Source: Ruegeria_C sp041537925 (lineage in GTDB: Bacteria; Pseudomonadota; Alphaproteobacteria; Rhodobacterales; Rhodobacteraceae). From it: DNA of 64,000 bases. Of the stretch, positions 1 through 7,213 are shown one piece after another. A program made the translations under genes and the position numbers. Under the pieces are notes generated by a model. It saw only the letters and a program-made list of their open reading frames with translations, had not been told where the DNA came from and ran no database searches. The stretch covers positions 1 to 64,000 of the forward strand of contig NZ_JBGOSH010000009.1 in the NCBI RefSeq assembly GCF_041537925.1, read 5' to 3'. The stretch's first letter is position 1, and each line of letters opens with the position of its first letter.

Positions 1-142
1 ACAGTCAGATCGCTGAAGCGAAAATCGCGTCAAAGGCGCTCAACCGCATGACTTCTCTCGGTCGTGCGGCGTATGAGCGTGTCGTCTGAAGTGATGGGGT
101 AAGGGGCAAATCCGCCTCAGTCCTGATCCATGCAACACAGCC
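1..142 (+). mobile_element. IS5-family insertion sequence, right end only (cut by window edge)
   Basis: This stretch holds the last codons of a transposase and the terminal region of an IS5-family element. It is nearly identical to the reverse complement of 15970-16110, where a full copy lies. Its outer end (about 124-142) reads GATCCATGCAACACAGCC, the same terminus as at 15970. The remainder of the element lies outside the window. It interrupts an IS110-type transposase gene, the start of which follows directly at 143. Confidence 0.8.
3..89 (+). pseudogene. IS5-family transposase, C-terminal 28 residues (partial at window edge)
   Basis: The frame runs in from outside the window and ends at TGA 87-89. 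Its 28 residues (SQIAEAKIAS... to ...AAYERVV) match the C-terminus of the complete transposase at 16023-16982 except for one Thr-to-Ala change. Whether the gene is whole beyond the left edge cannot be told; only this C-terminal tail is visible, so its status is partial rather than proven broken. Confidence 0.8.
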
Positions 143-184
143 GTTCTTCGCCAAATCCAGGCCAATCATGCTAATCTCATCCAT
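143..184 (-). pseudogene. IS110-family transposase, N-terminal fragment
   Basis: Fourteen codons starting at ATG 184 read MDEISMIGLDLAKN. This matches the usual IS110-family start, in which the first catalytic Asp sits in an I-G-x-D-x-A-K-N motif. The gene is cut after the AAC codon by the terminus of the IS5-family element at 142. Bases 185-262 are probably the upstream end of the same IS110 element; no other gene is visible there. Confidence 0.6.
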
Positions 185-262
185 AGACGCCTCCATTCAG
201 GTTGTTTGCAAACCCACAATGGCACACCAAGGCCAGCGGGGGCGTCTACACCTTCAGAGCCT

Positions 263-329
263 TCGTGTGGCATGACATCAGCGGGGAATGGGGCGGTCAC
301 CCCTCAAGCGCGAGTTACGCAACAACGCC
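263..329 (+). mobile_element. Remnant right end of a second IS5-family element
   Basis: These 67 bases match the reverse complement of 3743-3810, the transposase-3' end of the complete IS at 3743-4795. They include the terminal repeat AGTTACGCAACAACGCC at 313-329. Nothing else of that copy is left. The terminus lies inside the 3' part of the radical SAM gene, so the insertion truncated it. The remnant and the complete copy have inverted orientation and bracket the operon at 330-3460. Confidence 0.75.
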
Positions 330-1260
330 GGTACGACGCGGCGCATAGCTCAGAATAGTACGATGTTGCTAGACCTTGTTTACAGCGGTCAGCAGCCAAT
401 TTTAACAATTCTCCTAAGGGTTTTGTAACAAAGGGATCAATAGTGCTTTGATGTATTGTACCCAGCCTGAATTTTCGGTGAATTCCATAGGCATAGGGAA
501 GTAAATCGCCCTGCTCACTAAGCACTAGAGGTGTGATAAGCTGTCCGGTGGCTTCTAGTTGTTGTTTGAAGTCGATATTGGAACTGACAGTGGCATCGCA
601 CTGAAAAGTGACGTGAGGCCAGGCATATTCAAGGGCTCGAGTCATCATAATAAGACGCACCAAAGCTTCATCATCCAGTTCATTCAAACCGGACCAGGCA
701 GTTTCTTTCGCACGACCTACGGCAGCGATTGGGTGAAACTGTATTCTGGAAGCTCCTGCAGCGGCTAGTTTTTCGGTCAACGTAGGTAGATTTGGCATGC
801 TAAGCCGGGTAGCAGAGATTATCGCACCAACAGTAAGCCTGCGACGCTTTAATGCACTTAACCCCGCCATTGCGGCTCGGAAAGCACCTTTGCGTCCGCG
901 AATTTTGTCATGCAACTCTTCGGGTCCATCAAAACTGACTGCGCAAAAATCGACCGCGCTTTCTGCGACAGAATGAAGAAGGTTTTTGATGTTCCAACCG
1001 TTGGTAATCACTGAAACCTTATATCCTTGGCGGCTCAAACCTTTGCACAACTCTGCAAATTCTGAATGCAAAGTCGGTTCGCCACCCGAAAGACTGGCCC
1101 AAACGTAGCCAAACGCGCGCAACCGATAGGTTGCGCGCAGGATATCATCAACACTCAACTCATCACGCAGCCTCGGTCCAGACGTTGAGTAGCAATGAGC
1201 GCAGCTCAGGTTGCAAAACCTAGTTGGATGAATATGGATAATCTTTTGCTTAGTCAGCAT
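304..1260 (-). CDS. Radical SAM enzyme, C-terminus lost to an IS insertion
   Basis: The product is 318 residues. It has the radical SAM cluster motif CNLSCAHC (Cys16, Cys20, Cys23), which holds the [4Fe-4S] cluster that cleaves S-adenosylmethionine, and SGGEP at about residue 60. The layout resembles peptide- and cofactor-modifying enzymes of the MoaA/PqqE/SPASM type. The C-terminal region has GDLLPYAYG where SPASM proteins usually carry Cys, and three later Cys. The last eight or so residues and the stop codon come from the IS terminus at 313-329, so the native end is missing and an auxiliary-cluster region may be incomplete. It lies 12 bp after the 98-residue protein in the same direction, which suggests they work together. 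The substrate is unknown. Confidence 0.8.
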   Translation of the reverse strand: MLTKQKIIHIHPTRFCNLSCAHCYSTSGPRLRDELSVDDILRATYRLRAFGYVWASLSGGEPTLHSEFAELCKGLSRQGYKVSVITNGWNIKNLLHSVAESAVDFCAVSFDGPEELHDKIRGRKGAFRAAMAGLSALKRRRLTVGAIISATRLSMPNLPTLTEKLAAAGASRIQFHPIAAVGRAKETAWSGLNELDDEALVRLIMMTRALEYAWPHVTFQCDATVSSNIDFKQQLEATGQLITPLVLSEQGDLLPYAYGIHRKFRLGTIHQSTIDPFVTKPLGELLKLAADRCKQGLATSYYSELCAASYRRCCVTRA

Positions 1261-1272
1261 GGCGTCGCAACG

Positions 1273-1569
1273 TCAAAATGCTTGTGTCAAACGCACGCGT
1301 GTACGGTCGTCCAGGACGATCCCCTCCGGAAAAATTTCGATAGATCTGATTGGGCCCGTCGCAACGTCGACAAGTTCCGTCAAATCGAAATCTGTCAACC
1401 CTCCTTCAATACCGATGTCAATACATATACCGTGCGTACAAACGTCGACGCCGGTCACTGGAAACTTGGAACGCTCTACTGCTTCGGCAACTGCCACCAT
1501 CTGTTCATCGTCAAATTTGTTACTCGCCAGCAGTTCCGCTACTCGCTTCATGATTTCTTCGTTCGGCAT
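1273..1569 (-). CDS. 98-residue protein with CTHGIC motif, radical SAM partner candidate
   Basis: No family was recognised. The N-terminal 35 residues are helical and charged. The middle carries VDVCTHGICIDIGIEGG with the protein's only two Cys (44 and 49). The C-terminal 30 residues look like beta structure (RSIEIFPEGIVL). An AAAGGAA ribosome site lies about 9 bases before the ATG. The tight spacing to the radical SAM gene makes it a plausible modification substrate or scaffold. Against a classic RiPP precursor, the Cys pair is central and is followed by what looks like a folded domain. Function is inferred from context only. Confidence 0.7.
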   Translation of the reverse strand: MPNEEIMKRVAELLASNKFDDEQMVAVAEAVERSKFPVTGVDVCTHGICIDIGIEGGLTDFDLTELVDVATGPIRSIEIFPEGIVLDDRTRVRLTQAF

Positions 1570-1620
1570 ACCTAAAGTTCCTTTCTTTCTTTTAGGTGGC
1601 TTTCAATTGAGCCAGGTATC

Positions 1621-1944
1621 TCAATGCGCCTCGGACACGTTTAATTGTAAGATTTGCGTTCCTTCCCACATAATGGCCACATGGAAGTATTGGCCTTTTG
1701 AAGCATGCTCTTCGTGTCGAGTTTCACGATAGCCAATCACCTCTGAGCCGACGCCGACCTGTTCGATCGTCAAGTCGAGGAGAAAAATGGTCGGATTGGC
1801 ACCTTGAGGTACGGTCCGAGTAAGCTTGGGGTGCATGTTGTCTGCACTCGTTTCGACTTTTCCGACAACGATAAGCTTCGGGTCACTGCCAGGCATGAGA
1901 TTTATCCAAGCTGCAAAATCCTTGGTGTTGGGTGGGTTAGTCAT
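1621..1944 (-). CDS. Hypothetical 107-residue protein of the radical SAM operon
   Basis: No family was recognised. A strong ribosome site (GAAAGGAG) precedes ATG 1944. There is no signal peptide or membrane segment. The sequence alternates in a way that suggests a small beta-sandwich (LIVVGKVET, TIFLLDLTIEQVGVGSEVIGY, FHVAIMWEGTQILQLNV). It has no Cys. It lies between the barrel gene and the 98-residue gene, all on the minus strand with gaps of about 50-85 bp, and is probably co-transcribed. Confidence 0.65.
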   Translation of the reverse strand: MTNPPNTKDFAAWINLMPGSDPKLIVVGKVETSADNMHPKLTRTVPQGANPTIFLLDLTIEQVGVGSEVIGYRETRHEEHASKGQYFHVAIMWEGTQILQLNVSEAH

Positions 1945-2027
1945 GACGCTCCTTTCGCGAGTTGCCCTTGCCCGCCTAATTTGGTTAACTCCGTCGGGCG
2001 GGATTAGATCAGAACCGGAGTCAAGGT

Positions 2028-3131
2028 TCAGAAAGCGATCCTCAGCGAGAGTCCGAGGCCGTCGACCTTGGTGAGACTTTGAAGGCTGCGGCCCTTTGAG
2101 TAAGAGAGAACTACTGAGTTCTTGGTTTGCTCGTCGATGAAAACACCCAGTTGCGCGTTGGCAAGCTCGGCTGTCCTGTCGTTTGCAACGTCGTAGTAGT
2201 AGTCATACGCAAGGGTCGTGAAAAACTGGCCAACCTTGGCATTCCCCATCACGCGCGTGTACGAAAGATGCCCTCCCACCCAACCGTACTCGTCACCGGT
2301 AACAAAAGAAGTTCTCCCAGCTTCTTGAACGTTCTGGTATCTCACCTGCCCATAGAAATTCCACCAATAGGTTGCGGCGTCTCCTTGGCGGGCAGGATAG
2401 GCATTAACGCGCATTTTGGTGCTGATCGGTCTCCAAGTGGCGGATAGACCGTAGATTTCAGCTTCCCAATCAAAATCGGTTGTAAAAAACGGATTAATCG
2501 AAACATGATGTAACTCGACTTTTTTATTGCCAGTGTACTCAAATTGCGATTTGACGCCAAATGTCAGACTGCTTTCACCTTTTTCGGTCGAAGTACCTTC
2601 TCCCTGAAATTCCAGATACGGCGCAAATGCGCACCCAGACAGTGCTCCTTTGCCGGTTCCTCCGCATCCGGGTCTGGTATAGGCGAGCCATGCAATTGCG
2701 CCCTGAGCACTCCAGCTTGAAGTGTTTGTTAGGTTGTCTCGCCCAAAAGCAAAACTCGCACCAGCGTCCGACGCAGCGACCCGATTGCGGTTAAGCAAAG
2801 AAACATCTTCGATGCTCTCCCGTAGGAAGAAGCGACGATCTGGGTTGTTGTCCTTGAACAGGGATTCCTCAATAGTAAGCCGAGTTAATTGATCCACTGG
2901 GATGCCTTTGCCAGTCGGGGCAACCTGTTCATCAATTAGCAATACGAGTTGCCGTCTGTTTAGATCTCCTCTTCTCGTGGCAAGTTCTTGCAATTCGGGA
3001 CCAGGTTCGATCCAACCGTTGTTGTTGGAGTCAAGAGATTTAATTTCCTCATTGGTCAAGGCATACGCCATTGATCCGCATGTTGCGGCAGCAGAAACCG
3101 TTGCAATTGTTCTGGCTAGAAAATAGATCAT
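2028..3131 (-). CDS. Outer-membrane beta-barrel protein with EF-hand-like loop
   Basis: ATG 3131 is preferred over the upstream TTG because GAGGGAGGG sits just before it. The N-terminus is a signal peptide (MIYFLARTIATVSAAATC..., likely cut after AYA at residue 24). Just after it comes LDSNNNGWIEPG, a calcium-binding-type DxNxNGxI loop. From about residue 115 the chain is a series of alternating aromatic/polar strands and it ends LSLRIAF, the terminal Phe typical of proteins inserted by the BAM complex. A short CGGTGKGALSGC stretch may form a disulfide loop. It is therefore a surface barrel of unknown ligand, expressed with the radical SAM operon, and starts 11 bp after the 100-residue protein. 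Confidence 0.75.
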   Translation of the reverse strand: MIYFLARTIATVSAAATCGSMAYALTNEEIKSLDSNNNGWIEPGPELQELATRRGDLNRRQLVLLIDEQVAPTGKGIPVDQLTRLTIEESLFKDNNPDRRFFLRESIEDVSLLNRNRVAASDAGASFAFGRDNLTNTSSWSAQGAIAWLAYTRPGCGGTGKGALSGCAFAPYLEFQGEGTSTEKGESSLTFGVKSQFEYTGNKKVELHHVSINPFFTTDFDWEAEIYGLSATWRPISTKMRVNAYPARQGDAATYWWNFYGQVRYQNVQEAGRTSFVTGDEYGWVGGHLSYTRVMGNAKVGQFFTTLAYDYYYDVANDRTAELANAQLGVFIDEQTKNSVVLSYSKGRSLQSLTKVDGLGLSLRIAF

Positions 3132-3142
3132 CAAACCCTCCC

Positions 3143-3445
3143 TCAAGTTAACTCGACAGACTGGTTGCGATCCTCGTAGTCTTTCACGATTATAATCATC
3201 AGATCAGTTACGGTGCTGGTGTCGTTGGGTATGTCATTGGCGCGAATGTTTAGTCCGTCACCCGAGAAGCCCGGCTTGGTGTTGAGAGAAATCGCAAATG
3301 CCTTGTAAGCCGCAATGCCACCACCGATGTAGTTACTCAGCGGGTCATGTTTTCCAATCTGGCCTGAATCTATCCCAGCAAAGGCAGCGAGTTCACGATA
3401 ATACCATTTGCGTATTGTGCTGTAGCGTCGTGGTTTGAGCGGCAT
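3143..3445 (-). CDS. Hypothetical 100-residue protein, first gene of the operon
   Basis: No family was recognised. The start ATG 3445 is preceded by GAAAGAGGTG. The N-terminus is basic (MPLKPRRYSTIRKWYYREL), there is no signal peptide, and the C-terminal part (TVTDLMIIIVKDYEDRN) looks like a strand-helix unit. It is the first gene of the minus-strand set at 304-3445 and its stop is 11 bp before the barrel start. Its short length and lack of homology I can name keep confidence moderate. Confidence 0.6.
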   Translation of the reverse strand: MPLKPRRYSTIRKWYYRELAAFAGIDSGQIGKHDPLSNYIGGGIAAYKAFAISLNTKPGFSGDGLNIRANDIPNDTSTVTDLMIIIVKDYEDRNQSVELT

Positions 3446-3742
3446 TGTGGCACCTCTTTCAATTTACACCTCTGTGAGATCTTCGGCGTTTCCACTTCCG
3501 CACACTCGAGCCTGAACTGACCTGAGAAAGTTGGACAAGTCAGTTTAGGATCAGTTGACGGGCGAAAGCCCAAACGTTTCCTGGGACTTTGATATTGAGG
3601 CACTGTTAAAGCAGCGCGAATCTTCTGTGATGCGCTCGTTAAAATGACGTTAATTTGACATCCCGGAAGGAATTATTAGTGACCCACCGGCAATCGGGGG
3701 GAATTCCAACAGCAATCTGAATTTCTGATGAGAGCATCAGAG
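3446..3742 (-). promoter_or_regulatory. Upstream region of the radical SAM operon
   Basis: About 300 bp separate the first gene of the minus-strand operon from the IS terminus at 3743. The operon promoter should be here. I could not place a convincing -35/-10 pair. An open frame at 3370-3603 has no ribosome site and overlaps the first gene, so I do not call it. The IS at 3743 may have displaced upstream control sequence. Confidence 0.3.
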
Positions 3743-4795
3743 GGCGTTGTTGCGTAACTCATGCGTAAGGCGTGACCGCCCCTTTCCCCACTGATGTCAT
3801 GCCACACGAGTGATTTTGGCAGTGCCGAGAGCATTGAACCGGTTTATGATTGCGACGCGGATGTGGATTTCTGCGGTTTGTCGGTCGGGGTCTCTTGCTG
3901 AGATGCGCTCGCCGAATGCCTTGAGGCACCGCATCTTCGCCTCGACCCGGCTCTGAGCGTGATATCCTGTCCAGCGCTTCCAGAACGCCCGACCGTAGTG
4001 GAAGGTGGATCGCAGTGTTTCGTTCCTGACCCGAGCTGCAGAGCAGTTTTCCTTCCACGGTCGAGCGTTCTTGCGGATCGGAATGATCGGGGCGCCCTCA
4101 CGCTCGACGATGGCGGTGTAGCAGCGGCGCGTGTCGTAAGCGCCGTCTGCGGTGACGGTCCCGATCTCGTCATCCGTCGGGATCTGGTCGAGCAACTCTG
4201 GCAGCAGCGGGCTATCGCCATCACTGCTTGGAGTGAACTCGACGGCGCGGATGTCGGAGGTAGCCGTATCCATGGCCAGATGCACCTTGCGCCACTGGCG
4301 ACAGCCCCGAACGCCATGCTTGCGGGCTTGCCATTCGCCATCGCCGAGAAACTTGATACCAGTGCTGTCGACAAGAAGGTTGAGCGGGCCGTCGGCACGG
4401 CGATACGGAATCTGAACGGCAAGGGTCTTCTGTCGACGGCTAAGGGTGGAAAAGTCTGGCACAGACCAGTCCAACCCAGCCAAGCTCAAGAGGCTGGCGA
4501 CCATCCCCGACGCCTGTCTCAGTGGCAGCTTGAACAGTACCTTGATCGAGAGGCAGAATTGGATCGCCGCATTCGAAAAGACCGGCGAGCGACCAGGCCG
4601 ACCCTCATGCGCCGCCAACCAGGTCATGTCCTTATCCAGCCAGACAAGAAGTGAGCCGCGCTTCTTGAGCGCGGCATTGTAGTCAGACCAGTTCGTGACG
4701 CGGTAACGGGCGGTTGATAGCTTACTCATTCGCCCCGTTTAAACATATGGATTCGCGTTGTGAATCATTCAAAGAGAAAGTTATGCAACAACGCC
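3743..4795 (-). mobile_element. Complete IS5-family insertion sequence
   Basis: The element has near-perfect terminal inverted repeats: GGCGTTGTTGCGTAACT at 3743 and the reverse complement of GGCGTTGTTGCATAACT ending at 4795. It carries one intact transposase gene. The 9-bp flanks (GCATCAGAG and GGACCTCGA) do not match, so no target duplication is visible. The right flank is the tail of an IS21 istB gene with no head on the left side, so one border was probably rearranged after insertion. Confidence 0.85.
3797..4729 (-). CDS. IS5-family transposase
   Basis: This is an intact 310-residue DDE transposase. The N-terminal region (YRVTNWSDYNAALKKRG... WL) and central VPDFSTLSRRQK block are typical of the IS5/IS903-like group. 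Catalytic acidic residues are likely in LLVDSTGIK, VTADGAYDT, and the RVEAKMRCLKAFG helix. The full length and good start argue that it is functional. Left of it, the IS terminus follows the stop by about 55 bp. A remnant of the same IS type is at 263-329. Confidence 0.9.
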   Translation of the reverse strand: MSKLSTARYRVTNWSDYNAALKKRGSLLVWLDKDMTWLAAHEGRPGRSPVFSNAAIQFCLSIKVLFKLPLRQASGMVASLLSLAGLDWSVPDFSTLSRRQKTLAVQIPYRRADGPLNLLVDSTGIKFLGDGEWQARKHGVRGCRQWRKVHLAMDTATSDIRAVEFTPSSDGDSPLLPELLDQIPTDDEIGTVTADGAYDTRRCYTAIVEREGAPIIPIRKNARPWKENCSAARVRNETLRSTFHYGRAFWKRWTGYHAQSRVEAKMRCLKAFGERISARDPDRQTAEIHIRVAIINRFNALGTAKITRVA

Positions 4796-4953
4796 GGACC
4801 TCGATCATCGTGACGACCAACCTCGAATTCGGGGAATGGCCTTCGGTCTTCGGCGACGCGAAGATGACCACTGCGCTGCTCGACCGCCTGACCCATCACT
4901 GCGACATCGTCGAAACCGGCAACGAGAGCCGACGCTTCAAGACCCGTGAATGA
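4796..4953 (+). pseudogene. istB: istB (IS21 helper ATPase) C-terminal fragment
   Basis: The frame reads SIIVTTNLEFGEWPSVFGD followed by a helix ending GNESRRFKTRE and TGA at 4951-4953. This is the conserved tail of IstB, the AAA+ ATPase that assists IS21-family transposition. The N-terminal ATPase domain is absent because the fragment begins at the border of the IS5-family element. Bases 4954-5043 probably contain the right end of the dead IS21 element. Confidence 0.75.
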
Positions 4954-5043
4954 CCAAGACCCCGCTGGCCCGATACCGCTTCGCTGTATGGGGGCTACAC
5001 CGCATCGGGCCAGCTACCCATGCGCTCCAATGGGGTCATTTTA

Positions 5044-6703
5044 GGCTCTGACTCAGAGTTGATGCACCTTGACACTATGATGCGGCGACAAGGCGCGCCC
5101 TGAGCAGATCGATGTTCGCACGACCGTACATCTGGCGTTTCAGCGTTTTCAAGCGATTGATCTGACCTTCGGTTTGCCCGTTTGACCAAGGTTCCCGCAG
5201 CGCGGCGGTAACGGCATCGTAGTCGCGTCGGAGGCCGCGGGCGAAGGACGCAATCAGACTGCCTTCGGCCACGTCGAGCCAAGCTGCCAATTCGCCCCCA
5301 CGTGCATTGCGCACCATGTCGGTGAACCGGTCTGTCAGTTCTCGGGCGGCTGTCAGGGTTGGCAACGCAGCTTCGATCCGCGCGACCTGAATCGCGTCGG
5401 CCCTGGACAGGTGATCCCGTCCCACAGTCAAGAGTCGCGCAATCCTGCGGGCGGGTGGTGACTTGACTGTTCCGGACGGCACAGCTTGCTCGGCGCGGCG
5501 CTGGCGTGTCGCCCATTCGCTGACGACCCGGAGACTGCCCTGAAAGCCATCTGCCCGTAGTCGGCGCCAGAGCTCTGCGCCATTCCGGCAGCCGCCGCCC
5601 CATTCCCGTTCCAGCCGCGGCAGCCAAGGTGTCAGACTGCTCTCCCGGATGCGAAAGACGTCTTCGCGTTCACCGCGGATGATCTGACGGACCAAGCCGC
5701 GACTGAGCCCGGTGAGACGCACAATCCGCTTTATTGGAGTACCATCGTCTGCCATCCGACGAACCATGCGGTTGGTCTGCTGACGGCGTTGAAAACCCTC
5801 GTATTGCAGCTTTTCCGCCGCAGTCAACAGCTTCAGATCGAGCGACTTCGCCCCGATTGCCTTGCGGATGGCGGGCATGCTCTGTCGCACTGCGGTCAGG
5901 AAGGCGGCGCTTGCATTCTCAAGCAGATGCCAACGATCGGCGACCTGAACCGCTTTTGGCAAGGCGCGTGTGACGGCGCCGCCATAGCCGCCATTGCGAT
6001 CCCGGGCGACGACCTCAATACCCGGACGCGCACGGAGCCAGGCCTCGACCGTGGCGGGCTCGCGGTCCGGAAGAAGGTCGACCACCCGGCGTCGCTCGAG
6101 ATCGCAGATCAGCGTGCCGTATCGCTGGCCTTTGCGCCAGGCCCAGTCGTCGATGCCGATGACGCGGAGTTCACTGCCCGCGGCTTCGGTCGTATCTCGA
6201 ACGCTGCGCAGAAAGGTATCTTTGCTGACCGGCAGCAAGAGCCGTGCGGCAAGCGCCTGTGCTGGTCGCCCGCCCAGTGCCAGGCCAAGGTGTCGAACCA
6301 ACCCTTGCAAACGGGCGGTGCGCCGCGCATGCGGTCGCGTCACGGCAGGTGAAAACCGCTCCGCGAATATCTTCGCAGGGCAACTCATGGCGCGGCAACG
6401 AAAGCGGCGAACCAGCAAGACCAGCTCCACCGGCCGGCCGTGCGCGGGAGATCGGTTGGTCGGCGCCGATACTTGCTGTGAAGATGACGTGAGACAGTGC
6501 CACAATGCGGACAGGCCGCCTTTGCGTCCCAAGAACGAGCGTGAACCCGGATTGTATTGCCATCAAGCTCAACCTGATCGGCCTTAAGCCCTCTCGGCAG
6601 AAATCCTCGGCGCGAAAACCATGACGTCATTGGCAACCTCCATCAAAGACTGCCAAAATGTAGTGCTAATACCGTACAACTGCACCAAATGTGCGACAGA
6701 GCC
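5044..6703 (-). mobile_element. ISL3-family insertion sequence
   Basis: The ends form an imperfect inverted repeat beginning GGCTCTG on both sides (5044 inward, and the reverse complement of ...CAGAGCC ending at 6703). Similarity continues over some 25 bases. ISL3 elements usually make 8-bp target duplications. Here the flanks are only alike at ATTTTA/ATTTTT, so the duplication is decayed or absent. The single gene inside is a frameshifted transposase. Confidence 0.7.
5075..6630 (-). pseudogene. ISL3-family transposase, frameshifted
   Basis: The N-terminal zinc-finger part (CPHCGTVSRHLHSKYRRRPTD) is in one frame from ATG 6630. The remainder continues in another frame from about 6450 to the stop at 5075. 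Joining them at about 6430-6455 gives a normal ISL3 transposase: a second Cys-containing knuckle (RRFRCRAMSC), the DDE core with VIGIDDWAWRKGQRYGT and VVARDRNGGY, and the family's C-terminal LKTLKRQMYGRANIDLLRARL. One base was gained or lost; I see no slippery site suggesting programmed frameshifting. The element is probably dead. Confidence 0.75.
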
Positions 6704-6838
6704 ATTTTTGGATGCCGATAGGGGATCAAGATCGCGCGCCGATTGACAGTTCAATCTCCTTCGAGACGGTATCGATCCGATCATCTAGCCAGAGTCGGTT
6801 GCTATACAGACCTATCAGGATTGCCCGCACGCGCGACA

Positions 6839-7078
6839 TCATCGGGTTCGATCGACATTCTGCGGCATCGTCGTAGTTCGGTCTGCGAGTTGCATAAGCA
6901 ACTCGACAACCTTACACGATGGTTCCGGGAGCCCGGACTGCGCAAGAACACTTTCCGATAACAAAGGTCTAATGTCCTTCCATTTGACGCAGAAATCGCT
7001 GAGGTCACGCAGGTCCTCGAGTTGCTTCGTGGCCAGAACCAAGTCGTCCGAATCATTGATTTTCAACGCCGTCACCAT
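6839..7078 (-). CDS. Hypothetical 80-residue protein, divergent from the regulator gene
   Basis: A small open frame with a protein-like composition (MVTALKINDSDDLVLATKQL..., many Leu/Asp/Glu, helical). No family was recognised. TTG and GTG starts lie 24 and 18 bases upstream and the ribosome site is weak, so the start is uncertain. It lies between the ISL3 element and the divergently transcribed regulator at 7214. It could be a small partner of that module or chance coding. Confidence 0.35.
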   Translation of the reverse strand: MVTALKINDSDDLVLATKQLEDLRDLSDFCVKWKDIRPLLSESVLAQSGLPEPSCKVVELLMQLADRTTTMPQNVDRTR

Positions 7079-7185
7079 TTCGACTAGAAATAACACGCTC
7101 AATGATAGTGCCGAATATTTTCCGGTTGTGGCGTTAAACTGACGTGAAAACTCTGTTAACCTACTTCACAGAGTAGCTTTTCTGT

Positions 7186-7203
7186 CCTACCAACGTTGGT
7201 AGG
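7186..7203. promoter_or_regulatory. Perfect 18-bp palindrome, probable operator
   Basis: CCTACCAACGTTGGTAGG is a perfect palindrome ending 10 bp before ATG 7214. Its right edge forms part of the AGGGG ribosome site. It could be bound by a dimeric regulator, perhaps the gene's own product, or fold in mRNA and hide the ribosome site. Just upstream, ACTCTGT (about 7149) and ACAGAGT form another 7-bp inverted pair. No clear promoter boxes were found. Confidence 0.5.
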
Positions 7204-7213
7204 GGTTAGTTTT

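Noticed and set aside
3370..3603. A 77-codon minus-strand frame upstream of the radical SAM operon
   Set aside because: It overlaps the better-supported 100-residue gene and lacks a ribosome site.
6430..6455. Programmed frameshifting in the ISL3-type transposase
   Set aside because: No slippery heptamer was seen and ISL3 transposases are normally made from one frame.
5994..6587. Long plus-strand frames across the ISL3 element
   Set aside because: They mirror the transposase on the other strand in GC-rich DNA; Arg/Ser-rich composition shows shadow frames.
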